Positions 25,671 through 34,604 of a stretch of DNA of 64,000 nt are shown piece by piece. The position numbers and the translations under genes were made by a program. This stretch comes from Gramella sp. MAR_2010_147. GTDB taxonomy: Bacteria > Bacteroidota > Bacteroidia > Flavobacteriales > Flavobacteriaceae. How positions within the stretch are numbered: the first letter of the stretch is position 1; every line of letters starts with the position of its first letter. The notes under the pieces were generated by a model. It saw only the letters and a program-made list of their open reading frames with translations, was not told the origin of the DNA and did no database searches. The stretch is taken from contig NZ_LT629741.1 in the NCBI RefSeq assembly GCF_900105135.1, positions 434,001 to 498,000 of the forward strand, in the 5' to 3' direction.

Positions 25671-27886
25671 AAAATACAGGCATCAACATATTGAACAATT
25701 TTAAAAAGCGATGGCAGCTATTGCTTTGGCTGAAAATTGGATTGTTTGCTATTGGACCTGCTGTACTGGTATTTTTTATTCTGTATAGTCCGTTATGGGC
25801 AATTGTGGTTTTTCTAGCGTTATTCGGATTGCTGACTGTTTTTATAAAACCCTGGACCATAAGTTTAAATAAGGTCAGCAATTCTGTAGATCATCAGCTG
25901 AGCAGCATAGAAAACAGTTCAGGCTTGTTATTAATGCCAAACGAAAAGCTTTCAGGAGTTGCCAGGCTTCAGCAAATAAAAGTCAGTAAGGAATTAGAGA
26001 AACATAGCGAAGAAATTAAGACCGGCGTAAAATTTGGCAAGGCAATAATATTCAGTTCTGTTTGTATCGGAATAGGTTTTATTATTTATCAGTTTCAGCT
26101 TTTTGAAGTCTCACCAAACCTGAATTCTCCTGCAGAACAGGAAGAAATTATCAGTTTTAAACCTATGGATTCAATAGTAACAGAATCCGTTCCCCCTAAG
26201 CTGGAAGAGCAGCAACTCATCATTACTTATCCGTCTTATACCAATATTGCTTCTTTTACCACTTCACAAATGAATGTGAAAGCAGTGGAAGGTACACGCC
26301 TGACCTGGAAATTAAAATTTGATAGAAAACCAGACAGTGTGGTGATGGAAAGCATGGAGAATCAATATCCTATGGAGTGGAGTAATGAAATATATACCAG
26401 AAGTTCTACGATAACAGCCTCTGGATTTTACAATTTTAGATTTAGAGATGAGCAAAATACCTCCTACACATCAGATCTATATAGCATTGAAGCTTTTGAA
26501 GATCAAAGTCCAGTGATTGTTATCAATAATTTGAAGCAGTTTGCGACTTTTAAAATAGATGAAGAAAAGAATATTTTTCTTGAAGCCTTACTGACCGATG
26601 ATTTTGGTTTGGGGAATGCTTATATAATAGCTACCGTCAGCAAAGGCAGCGGAGAATCGGTAAAATTCAGGGAGGAAAAATTAAATTTTAAGGAAGCTAT
26701 AATAGCCGGGCGAAAAAAACAGCGTTTATCGAGAACAATAAATTTAGATGCCTTAAAAATGGAAGCTGGTGATGAACTTTATTTTTATGTCGAAGCTCTG
26801 GATCTTAAGCGTCCCAGGCCAAATAAGGCCAGAAGTGAAACTTATTTTGCGGTGATCCAGGATACGACAACAAATAGTTTCACCGTGGAGGGAAGCATGG
26901 GGGCAGATCTTATGCCGGAATATTTCAGAAGTCAGCGGCAATTAATTATCGATACTGAAAAACTGATTGCAGATAGACAGAAATTATCGAAAGAAGAATT
27001 CAATAGCGAAAGCAACAACCTGGGCTTTGATCAGAAAAGTTTACGTATAAAATACGGACAGTTTATGGGTGATGAGACCGAAGGTGTTACGGAGGGGCAA
27101 ATTGCGGAGGAAACATCTGGAAATGAATCTGATCACGACGATCCTTTAGCTGAATACACGCATGATCATGATGGAGATAATGAGCATAATCTTGTGGAAA
27201 CCGAAGAAACGCATGAGGAAGAGGATTCTAACAATCCATTAAGCGAATACTTGCATAATCATTATGATCCTGAAGAATCCACGCTCTTTAGTAATGCCCT
27301 GAAAAGTAAATTGCGACAGGCTCTAAACATCATGTGGGATGCAGAATTGCACCTGCGTATGTACGCACCTGAAAAATCACTGCCTTATCAATATAAAGCC
27401 CTGGCGTTAATCCAGGAAATAAAGAATTCCGCGCGTATCTATGTGCATCGAATTGGGTTTGATCCGCCGCCTATAAAAGAAGAGGTGCGATTAACCGGAG
27501 AACTGGAAGAGGTTTCCAGTTTCCGAAAGAAGGAAAATCTGGAGGAAACAGATGCTAATAAGGCCATGCGGAGAGCAATTGGAAGGCTAGAAGAACTAAT
27601 GAAAAACCCGGAAACGATTACGGAAGAAGATAAAAAGCTCTTTGAAAATGCGGGTGACGAACTTGCCATTATTGCCATTAACCAACCTGGAAAATATTTA
27701 AAAACGTTGCAACAACTAAAGTCCCTGACGGGGAATATTAAAATTTCTGAGCAAACACTGAATGAGGTGCAGCGCATTTTACTGGAGGCCGTATCCCAAT
27801 TAGAACCAAATCCTGCTAAGAAAATGAGATTTGAGGATCAATTAAATAAAATGGTTTTGGAAGAACTGGAGAGAAATGATAGATAA
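25667..27886 (+). CDS. DUF4175-like large membrane protein
   Basis: A 739-residue protein with two N-terminal transmembrane helices near residues 17-65, a third near 130-150, and a long periplasmic part with beta-rich domains, in the manner of DUF4175 proteins of MoxR operons. Residues about 485-545 form an acidic, histidine-rich insertion. It holds two related units, DPLAEYTHDHD and NPLSEYLHNHYDP, that could bind metal. The last 200 residues are helical. The start is GTG at 25667, overlapping the previous stop. It is likely a structural or sensory part of the envelope complex. The function is unknown. Confidence 0.72.
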   Translation: MKNTGINILNNFKKRWQLLLWLKIGLFAIGPAVLVFFILYSPLWAIVVFLALFGLLTVFIKPWTISLNKVSNSVDHQLSSIENSSGLLLMPNEKLSGVARLQQIKVSKELEKHSEEIKTGVKFGKAIIFSSVCIGIGFIIYQFQLFEVSPNLNSPAEQEEIISFKPMDSIVTESVPPKLEEQQLIITYPSYTNIASFTTSQMNVKAVEGTRLTWKLKFDRKPDSVVMESMENQYPMEWSNEIYTRSSTITASGFYNFRFRDEQNTSYTSDLYSIEAFEDQSPVIVINNLKQFATFKIDEEKNIFLEALLTDDFGLGNAYIIATVSKGSGESVKFREEKLNFKEAIIAGRKKQRLSRTINLDALKMEAGDELYFYVEALDLKRPRPNKARSETYFAVIQDTTTNSFTVEGSMGADLMPEYFRSQRQLIIDTEKLIADRQKLSKEEFNSESNNLGFDQKSLRIKYGQFMGDETEGVTEGQIAEETSGNESDHDDPLAEYTHDHDGDNEHNLVETEETHEEEDSNNPLSEYLHNHYDPEESTLFSNALKSKLRQALNIMWDAELHLRMYAPEKSLPYQYKALALIQEIKNSARIYVHRIGFDPPPIKEEVRLTGELEEVSSFRKKENLEETDANKAMRRAIGRLEELMKNPETITEEDKKLFENAGDELAIIAINQPGKYLKTLQQLKSLTGNIKISEQTLNEVQRILLEAVSQLEPNPAKKMRFEDQLNKMVLEELERNDR

Positions 27887-29627
27887 CCTTAGCTTTTCAA
27901 ATATCGACTGGCTGCTTCCGGTATGTATTTCTGCGATTTTGATCTGGGTGATATTCATCTGGAAAGAATGGTATGTTTCCAAAAAGAAAAGGTTCTTTTT
28001 AAAGACTTTTCTGGCATTTTTAGCAATTGGTTCCCTGGCATTGATAGCCTTAAAACCGGTTAAGATAGTGGATGCTGAAAAGAACAAGGTGATCATCTTC
28101 ACGCCAGGTTATAAAGAAGCGCAACTGGATAGTCTACAAAATGAAACCAAAAAACTGGAAGTTATAAATTACGAGCCCGGTAAACCTCTTTTTACAGAAG
28201 ATGATAGAATAACTTCCGCTTTTATCCTGGGTCATGGTATTGCTTCTTTCGATTTATGGCAATTCGACGGAATTTCATCCAGATTTTTATCTGCTGCTGG
28301 TCCAGACGGAGTGACTAAGTTGCATTATAAAGGAATAAACTCAATAGGAGATTCTTTTGTTTTACAGGGCAACTATAAAAATTCCAAAAATGGAAATAGA
28401 TTAATTTTAGAGGGACCGGCAGGGCGAAGCCTGGATTCTATTTCGTTTGATAATCCTGGAGTACATTCTTTCAACTTAAAATCTGCTTTAAAGGCTAAAG
28501 GCAACTTTCTCTATTCTTTGGTTGAAAAAGATTCCACAGGGAATTTACTCACTTCAAATCCGGTTCCGGTAAAAGTAAAGGATCGGCAGGTTTTAAAAAT
28601 TTTGATACTAAATGCATATCCTACTTTTGAAACCAAATATTTGAAGAATTTCCTAGCGGAATCAGGACACGAAGTTGTGGTAAGGAGTCAGCTTACCAGG
28701 GGCAGGTTCAAATTTGAATATTTTAATACGGAGCGAGTAACAGTAAACAGCATATCTGAAGAAATTCTCGAAAATTTTGACCTGTTGATCATTGATGCAA
28801 TTGAGCTGAGAAATATGGCTGGACGTGCCCGCGATAACCTAAAAATAGCGGTGAAGGAGCAAGGTCTGGGGATATTTATTCAGCCTGATTTAAACTTTTT
28901 TAATTCCCCGGGGAAATTTTCTGAACTTAATTTTGCAAGCACCCAAAACTCCGAATTCAGGATGGAAGAATGGCCAAAGGTTCCAATTGAAACCTATGCC
29001 TTTGCTATAAATGATGAATTTATGCTTCAGGCAATACATGAGTCTGATGGACATATAATTTCAGGTTACAGGAAAGTTCAAAATGGGCGAATTGGCACCA
29101 GTGTATTTCAGGATACTTATAAATTAATACTGGAGGGGAATACTGAAGCTTATCAGGCCTTATGGTCTCAAATTATTACAGATCTCTCCAAAACAGAGGA
29201 GCCAGATATGGATTGGAGCAGCAATTCTTTTATGGCTTATGCAAACGAACCTTTTTCATTTAAAATAAGAACCTCTATTCAGGATCCGGAAATTATGGAT
29301 GATCAAGAAAATGAAATTCCCATAAAGGCTGATATAGATATTCCCACGCTTTGGACTGGGACTAATTTTCCAAGAGAAGAGGGGTGGAGGTATCTATTCA
29401 CGAGTCGGGATAGAATTTCCAAGTTTTATTATTACACCGGTAATACCAAAGACTGGACTTCACTAAGAGCTCAGAAGACCATGCAGGAGAACAAGAGGTA
29501 TTTCAATTCAGAATTAAAAGATAATCAGCTTCAAAAGATACAGGAACCTATAAATCTAATATGGTTCTATATTGTTTTCCTTTTAAGCATTGGTTTCTTA
29601 TGGCTTGAACCTAAAATTAGCAGTTGA
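27876..29627 (+). CDS. Membrane protein with glutamine-amidotransferase-like domain
   Basis: A 583-residue protein with two N-terminal transmembrane helices (about 12-30 and 43-60) and one near the C-terminus (about 560-578). The middle part, around VLKILILNAYPTFETKYLKNF and the following FDLLIIDAIEL, resembles the class I glutamine amidotransferase-like fold. That fold is common in the last gene of such MoxR/DUF58 operons. No catalytic Cys-His-Glu triad was found. It overlaps the previous gene by 11 bases and ends the operon. The name rests on fold-like motifs and context only. Confidence 0.7.
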   Translation: MIDNLSFSNIDWLLPVCISAILIWVIFIWKEWYVSKKKRFFLKTFLAFLAIGSLALIALKPVKIVDAEKNKVIIFTPGYKEAQLDSLQNETKKLEVINYEPGKPLFTEDDRITSAFILGHGIASFDLWQFDGISSRFLSAAGPDGVTKLHYKGINSIGDSFVLQGNYKNSKNGNRLILEGPAGRSLDSISFDNPGVHSFNLKSALKAKGNFLYSLVEKDSTGNLLTSNPVPVKVKDRQVLKILILNAYPTFETKYLKNFLAESGHEVVVRSQLTRGRFKFEYFNTERVTVNSISEEILENFDLLIIDAIELRNMAGRARDNLKIAVKEQGLGIFIQPDLNFFNSPGKFSELNFASTQNSEFRMEEWPKVPIETYAFAINDEFMLQAIHESDGHIISGYRKVQNGRIGTSVFQDTYKLILEGNTEAYQALWSQIITDLSKTEEPDMDWSSNSFMAYANEPFSFKIRTSIQDPEIMDDQENEIPIKADIDIPTLWTGTNFPREEGWRYLFTSRDRISKFYYYTGNTKDWTSLRAQKTMQENKRYFNSELKDNQLQKIQEPINLIWFYIVFLLSIGFLWLEPKISS

Positions 29628-30017
29628 GCAAACTTATTTCAGAAATAATAATTTAAAATAAAGCTTTTACCTTCTTACAAGCTGACCTGACTAGTTTGAC
29701 ATTTGTATATTTGAGAATCCAAATTTCTTTCAGTAGGGATAATTAAAACCTGAATGGTTTTTAGTAAAAAATGAAAACTGATACTCATTCAAATAAACTG
29801 ATTTCCTTGTATTGGGTATTCTAAATAGAAAATACTAATTAAAAAATTGTTTGTCCGTAAAGTTTCCTAAACCGAAAAATGACGTCATTCTGAACTTGTT
29901 TCAGAATCTCATTTTGATATAAACAAATGCTATATTGAGACCCTGAAATAAATTAAGGGTGACGAAAGAAGCTTATAGGACAGAAAACAGATATACATAT
30001 TAAAAAATAAAAAAAAA
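29628..30017. other. 390-base non-coding gap with repeat copy 2
   Basis: AT-rich. It contains the hairpin-pair element at 29882-29964. Upstream of that no terminator with a T run is clear, though TTATTTC-A-GAAATAA near 29636-29650 can fold. TATATTTG at 29706-29713 fits the -7 consensus and could start a long-leader transcript of the CDGSH gene. Confidence 0.45.
29882..29964. repeat. Dispersed hairpin-pair element, copy 2
   Basis: The left arm has GTCATTCTGAACTTGTTTCA (29884-29903), the right arm CCCTGAAATAAATTAAGGG (29941-29959) followed by TGACG. The arms are inverted relative to each other, and each can fold alone. It has the same layout as 6827-6899. It lies 54 bases before the CDGSH gene. 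Confidence 0.7.
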
Positions 30018-30242
30018 ATGGCTAAAACAACATTAAAAGTAAACAATAACGGTTCTGTCGTAGTAAGCGGTGATTTCGAGATCGTAGACAAGGAGGGAAA
30101 TATATACGATCTTGGAGGAAGGGAACTGGTTTCCATTTGCCGATGTGGACTTTCCCAGAACAAACCATTTTGCGATGGAGCACATAGAAAGCATTTTGAA
30201 CACGAAGCCGTAGCTTTTGCCCTGCCTCCAATGAAAAAATAG
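30018..30242 (+). CDS. CDGSH iron-sulfur domain protein
   Basis: A 74-residue mitoNEET-like protein that binds a 2Fe-2S cluster by three cysteines and one histidine. The motif CRCGLSQNKPFCDGAH gives ligands C41, C43, C52 and H56. It has no signal peptide or membrane helix, so it is cytoplasmic. Bacterial CDGSH proteins are implicated in redox sensing or iron-sulfur handling. It stands alone between two repeat elements. Confidence 0.92.
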   Translation: MAKTTLKVNNNGSVVVSGDFEIVDKEGNIYDLGGRELVSICRCGLSQNKPFCDGAHRKHFEHEAVAFALPPMKK

Positions 30243-30270
30243 ACATAGTTAAATACAATTACAAGTTTGT

Positions 30271-30731
30271 AAGGAAGCTGTCTAAAAAGTCCTTATTTCG
30301 TCAAGCTGAGACCCATGATAAAAAATTATCTAGCGTTGGAAATTGACATATTTCATTAAGATACTTGTTCATTTTTTCCATTGATGAAAAAACGAACCAA
30401 AAAAATCTAGGCTTACGAAACTCTATCTAAATTTATCGTTCAGCACCTAAATTTTAGGAACTCGCCATTGAGATGTGTTTTTAAAGAAATTTTTTTAGCT
30501 CAAACAGCCTAAAATTTTACGGTGCTTACACTTCAAATTTTACGATAAATTTTCGATAGGCCGGGGAAATGGAGACTCTTAAAAATTAAGTATTTAACTT
30601 TATGATTACTAATTTCAGAAATACGTCAATAGTAAATTGATTCAGCTTCTAGGTGCTTTTGATTTTTAATTAGTTAAGATCCTGAAATAAATTCAGGATG
30701 ACGTTTCCTCGACTTTTTAGACAGCCTCCTT
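30271..30731. mobile_element. 461-bp MITE-like element with 21-bp terminal inverted repeats
   Basis: The ends are AAGGAAGCTGTCTAAAAAGT (30271-30290, then C) and the complement of AAGGAGGCTGTCTAAAAAGT at 30712-30731, matching at 20 of 21 positions. Inside lies a nested inverted repeat: CTATCTAAATTTATCGT (30423-30439) with ACGATAAATTTTCGATAG (30542-30559), then CACCTAAATTTTAGG with CCTAAAATTTTACGGTG. No protein is encoded. A copy of the CCTGAAATAAATTCAGGA hairpin (30681-30698) abuts the right end. I recall similar dispersed sequences in other flavobacterial genomes. Whether a transposase in trans moves it is unknown. Confidence 0.7.
30679..30703. repeat. Dispersed hairpin element, single arm (copy 3)
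   Basis: TCCTGAA-ATAAA-TTCAGGA is a perfect 7-bp hairpin followed by TGACG. It matches the right arm of the elements at 6876-6899 and 29939-29964 and lies inside the right end of the MITE-like element. Confidence 0.7.
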
Positions 30732-30746
30732 TTTTATTGCTGAAAA

Positions 30747-31508
30747 TTAAAAGCTAATCCCTATTCCAAAATTGAAATTAGAGGTGTATTCCCGGCTACC
30801 TAGAGGTGTTTCACTATCCAGATAATAGTTGAAAAGGGCAAAGACCTTAAACCAACTGGATAAAGGTACATCCATTCTAAATTGTTCCAGAATACGATAA
30901 TCTCCAAAATCTTCGTATAATGGCTGGTAATACAGCGTATTTGCTAAAGAAAAACGCTTCGATTTTGGGAAGTAGGAAAGACTCAGGTAAGTACTATTTC
31001 GGTGATTGTATTCTGTGGTGCCAGCTTCATCACTATGTTCTACTTCATAAAGGTAACTGTTGCCGGCATAACCGGTGAAATTTTCCCTATCAACCCATTT
31101 TATACGAATTCCCAGGCCCAGTAGATTTCGTTGTTCCACCACCAACAATTGGTTGTATTGACCCTGAATAAAAGCTTCCAGTCTAAGCAATGCCGAAAGT
31201 TTATAATTAAATCTACCATGAAGGAACCAGGAATTTTGGAGGTTTTTTTCTTCTGAATCAATCAGCTTATAATTACCCAGCAGTAAGTATATTTTTTTCA
31301 GGTCTTTAGACTTAATCTGAGAAGTAAGTGTGGCGTCCAACTGGTTAACCTCAAGACCATCATTATTGGTATGGTTAAATGAAAAGTCGGCAGTTAGTAC
31401 AAAGCGAATAGAATCTGTTTGCATACGCCTGGACTCGATATTTACCAGTTGCGCACTTAGGTAGCCGGGAAGTAATGCTAATAAAAGAAGGCAGAAGCTT
31501 TTCTTCAT
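30747..31508 (-). CDS. DUF481 outer-membrane beta-barrel-like protein
   Basis: A secreted DUF481 protein. The frame is open to 31589, but the signal peptide (MKKSFCLLLLALLPG ... SAQ) begins at the ATG at 31508, which is the better start (253 residues). The rest is a series of alternating beta strands with aromatic ends, closing with FNFGIGISF, whose terminal Phe is typical of outer-membrane barrels. Function unknown; such proteins may be salt-stress-related or simple porin-like barrels. It is monocistronic. Confidence 0.82.
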   Translation of the reverse strand: MKKSFCLLLLALLPGYLSAQLVNIESRRMQTDSIRFVLTADFSFNHTNNDGLEVNQLDATLTSQIKSKDLKKIYLLLGNYKLIDSEEKNLQNSWFLHGRFNYKLSALLRLEAFIQGQYNQLLVVEQRNLLGLGIRIKWVDRENFTGYAGNSYLYEVEHSDEAGTTEYNHRNSTYLSLSYFPKSKRFSLANTLYYQPLYEDFGDYRILEQFRMDVPLSSWFKVFALFNYYLDSETPLGSREYTSNFNFGIGISF

Positions 31509-31765
31509 GCTTTTTTTTGGAGTAAAGTTAGAAAAATGAAATATTTTAAAACAGGAACATTTTAACTCTTGCAAATTATAGGAAATCATACTTCCTATTC
31601 AGCCCTGTTCTGTTTCAAGAATTTGGAACTAATCAAAATAATATTAATTCTGGTGAACTTCTTTGGGAAAAAGAGCATTTTTTAAGTAGTAAAAATCCAG
31701 ATTGAATCTTACCAAACACATGGTTAAAATTACATTCCGGATTCTCTTAAAGCTTAGGCGTCAAT

Positions 31766-33607
31766 CTAAATTTGCGCTACAAAATCTGAAAACACTTTTT
31801 TGTGCAATTCCAGATTAAGCTCTGGAGAAACAGAAACACGGGCTATATAATCTTTATCGGCTTCTTTGGTAGTACCTTGTGTAGAAGTAGCGGGAATGGT
31901 CCAGTAACAACCTTTTAACTGACCATAGCTTACACAATATTTACTTTCCTCGGGTATCCTGGTAATCATCATTTTGATCAGTTTATGATTAAGCTCTCTT
32001 TTATAAGCTTCTCTTTCTTCAGAAGTATCACCTTTGGTAGGAAGATCCAGAGAAAACACAGAAGGAGTAAAGCCTTGCTTCGCGAGTTCTTCTGAAACAA
32101 AATTTATCTTCGCTTCCGGTAAAGTAGCCTTGATGAAATTCACAAATTCACGTGTGTTTTTGTATGCATCTGTAATTCTCTGGTTCATGGAGGGCAGTTG
32201 CTCGGCCAGTATTTCTACCTGAAGAGCTGTGGCTTCATTATCGCAAAGTTGTAAATGCTTATCAATTTTGTCCAGTAAACTATCCGCTTTTTTATTTGCT
32301 ATACAATAGCCGGCGGTACATCTTCCGCCGCTGGGGAATTTGGAGCCGCTCACGTATGAAATAGTCCTGATAGATGAAAGAATTCCATTTTCACCACAAA
32401 ACTGAACATTTGGGCAGAAAGTCTGATCTAAAATAAATACAGGATCTACCGCTGTTTCTCCAGAGGAAGTTTTACGTTCTTTTTTAAGAACATCTCTTAA
32501 ATTTTCGAGGTTTGGAACTTCAACTCTTGGATTAGTTGGAATTTCAGCAATTATAAAAGGCACCGCATCTTCCCTGGCAACCAACTCTAAAACTTTATCG
32601 GTACTGTTTACCATATCGTTGGCACCATCTACCGGTAAATCCATGATTTCTACATTTTCCAGGCAGGCGGCAACCCGTCTGGCCTGGTCATTCGTTCCAC
32701 CGTAGCAATTTGGAGGTACTATGATTTTAATAGTTTTTCCCGGATGTTTTTCCTGCGCTTCATCTATAAGCCCCATCATAATGGCATACTGTACAGATAA
32801 TCCACAGGAACCAAGAAGCACCTTGGAGCTGGTAGCAGTGATCTTCTGTACTGAGTCGATCACACTTGCTTTATTAGCTTCATACTTATTATCTTTCTTA
32901 GGAGAAGTTTTTCCTACTAATTTATTCAAAGCAGTAAAACAATCTGCCGGGGTCATTGAAATTGTTTCCCTTCTTCTTACATGCTGAATTTCGGAAATAT
33001 AAGATTCATTCTCTGTACCATTTACTATGAGAATGCTTCCAAGTTCAGCCTGCAGACTAATATAAAAGTCGATATTTGAAGAGAGCTCCAGAGCATTCAG
33101 ACCGTCCTGTTCAGAAATAAAAATAGTGCTGCCGTCAAATTCAGGGATATCCTCTGAGTTTTCAACTTGCTTTACCTCAAAATTATAAGCGTAGACACGT
33201 TCTATAGCTTCAAAATCGAAACATTCAGGAAGCTCATTGGTATAGCATATCTGAGTATTTTTATTTGCGAAAAGATTCTTTCTTAACACGGCTAGAACCG
33301 GAATAGTTTTAGATGAGAAACTGATCACATGTTCCGGTTTGATATCATTCAATTTTGAGATTCCCCATTCCAGCACGGTCGATAAAGGATGCCCTAATCG
33401 AATATAATCGTAGGCTGTGGGCAGTTCACTTAATGCTGATCTTTCAGAATTATTGTTTTTATATAAGTTTTCAAAATGTTCAAGGAATTCTGTCTTGGCC
33501 AGTTCTTCGTTATAAATATCCAGTCGGTGAGTGGTTAGTTTCAACCAGTCTTCAGGCATATTTTCTAATACATTTTCTATATAGATTGTCACTTTTTGCT
33601 CTTTCAT
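31766..33607 (-). CDS. Large Cys/Met-metabolism PLP-dependent enzyme (cystathionine gamma-synthase-like)
   Basis: A 613-residue protein. The C-terminal two thirds match the Cys/Met metabolism PLP family: IIAEIPTNPRVEVPNL, LDQTFCPN (in place of the common DNTFATP) and the PLP lysine K423 in SGSKFPSGG. Bacterial members are about 400 residues. This one has an extra N-terminal region of about 230 residues, a layout I recall from fungal cystathionine gamma-synthases. It probably acts in transsulfuration or on a related sulfur amino acid. The exact reaction is open. A 17-base motif shared with the histidine kinase upstream region lies 14 bases before the start. Confidence 0.82.
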   Translation of the reverse strand: MKEQKVTIYIENVLENMPEDWLKLTTHRLDIYNEELAKTEFLEHFENLYKNNNSERSALSELPTAYDYIRLGHPLSTVLEWGISKLNDIKPEHVISFSSKTIPVLAVLRKNLFANKNTQICYTNELPECFDFEAIERVYAYNFEVKQVENSEDIPEFDGSTIFISEQDGLNALELSSNIDFYISLQAELGSILIVNGTENESYISEIQHVRRRETISMTPADCFTALNKLVGKTSPKKDNKYEANKASVIDSVQKITATSSKVLLGSCGLSVQYAIMMGLIDEAQEKHPGKTIKIIVPPNCYGGTNDQARRVAACLENVEIMDLPVDGANDMVNSTDKVLELVAREDAVPFIIAEIPTNPRVEVPNLENLRDVLKKERKTSSGETAVDPVFILDQTFCPNVQFCGENGILSSIRTISYVSGSKFPSGGRCTAGYCIANKKADSLLDKIDKHLQLCDNEATALQVEILAEQLPSMNQRITDAYKNTREFVNFIKATLPEAKINFVSEELAKQGFTPSVFSLDLPTKGDTSEEREAYKRELNHKLIKMMITRIPEESKYCVSYGQLKGCYWTIPATSTQGTTKEADKDYIARVSVSPELNLELHKKVFSDFVAQI

Positions 33608-33620
33608 AATCTCTGTTTTA

Positions 33621-33637
33621 GATCGGCGGGAATATAA
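33621..33637 (-). promoter_or_regulatory. Shared 17-base upstream motif, copy A
   Basis: GATCGGCGGGAATATAA on the + strand; as read toward the gene it is TTATATTCCCGCCGATC. An identical copy is at 38273-38289. The TATATT part followed by a GC-rich stretch resembles a -7 box with its start region, as in the rRNA promoters here. Confidence 0.45.
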
Positions 33638-33776
33638 ATGAATAAGATTATTTCAGAAAGAAATTTGAGTTCGTTTTCTCATTAATTTTTATTTAAATGA
33701 ATGGAATATTTTTCGGTCTATATAATTATTGAAGATAGTGTCGACTAACATTTATTACCCATGTCTTTCTGATATT

Positions 33777-34259
33777 TTAAATGCCATGCAATAAGCCATC
33801 CATCTTTTTATAAACTCCTTCCAGAGTATTCTTCCGGGAACATTTAGCAGTAGAAATTTCCGAATCTTTTAATTCAATAGAAAGTTCATTTTTCGTAAAA
33901 TTGATAAAAATCGTTTTCCCTTTTATTTTACCAGTGTACAGCTGAGCACTTTTTTTGAAGAATATTTTCTGAAATACATACGCTGCGGATTTTTTTTTCT
34001 TGTAGAAGTGAGCTTTTACCAGAATTTTTTCAGTACCGATAAAGCTTATATTGATCACTTTCCTGTAAAATTCTTTATCCTGGGAAACTTCAGAAATATA
34101 TTGGCCGGCGATAAATGCTTTTTTACCGTCATTCTTTCCTTGAAATTCAATGATTCCTGGGATTTTAGGTATAACAATTTCTGAATCACGGGTATGTTTT
34201 CCGCATCCTGAAAGAAGAATGATAATTGCTCCTGTATATAAGAATTGCTTAAACTTCAT
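33777..34259 (-). CDS. Predicted lipoprotein of unknown function
   Basis: A 160-residue protein with a lipoprotein signal (hydrophobic core ending LLSGC, lipidated cysteine about residue 19). The mature part is lysine-rich, with beta-like repeats (IFFKKSAQLYTGKIKGKTIF). I do not recognise the family. It stands alone between two gaps. The GTG/ATG choice is not in doubt, as the signal starts at the ATG at 34259. Confidence 0.65.
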   Translation of the reverse strand: MKFKQFLYTGAIIILLSGCGKHTRDSEIVIPKIPGIIEFQGKNDGKKAFIAGQYISEVSQDKEFYRKVINISFIGTEKILVKAHFYKKKKSAAYVFQKIFFKKSAQLYTGKIKGKTIFINFTKNELSIELKDSEISTAKCSRKNTLEGVYKKMDGLLHGI

Positions 34260-34604
34260 GTTAACATTAATTCGATCCTGATTGCTTTAAACGGAATTAA
34301 GGCTAATAATGAAATAACCTTAATAAATTATATCAGGAGGTGTGGCATTCTAAAATGTTGCTTATTATCCTTATGGCTATCTTTCTTCATTAAAGAATAA
34401 TTAATAGAGTGTGAATTGAGGAGTGGGGGTCTTTTTGAATCTAATTCTAGATACTCAACTTTTTTGATTGATTTAATGACCCCTTTTTACTTTCTATGAT
34501 AGCAGAAAATAGTTGCTATTTCAGGGATATTGTCAAGCCTGTTTGATGAGAATAGACTTTACAGAGTTGAAACGGTTCATGTACTCAAATAGATTTTTGA
34601 GATA
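34260..34604. other. 345-base non-coding gap
   Basis: AT-rich, with no supported gene. A possible weak stem pairs GGGGGTC (34425 area) with GACCCC (about 34480). No promoter matching TAnnTTTG was seen. Nothing else of note. Confidence 0.4.

Noticed and set aside
30747..31589. Upstream start for the DUF481 gene
   Set aside because: The first 27 residues lack signal-peptide character; the ATG at 31508 begins a clear signal peptide.
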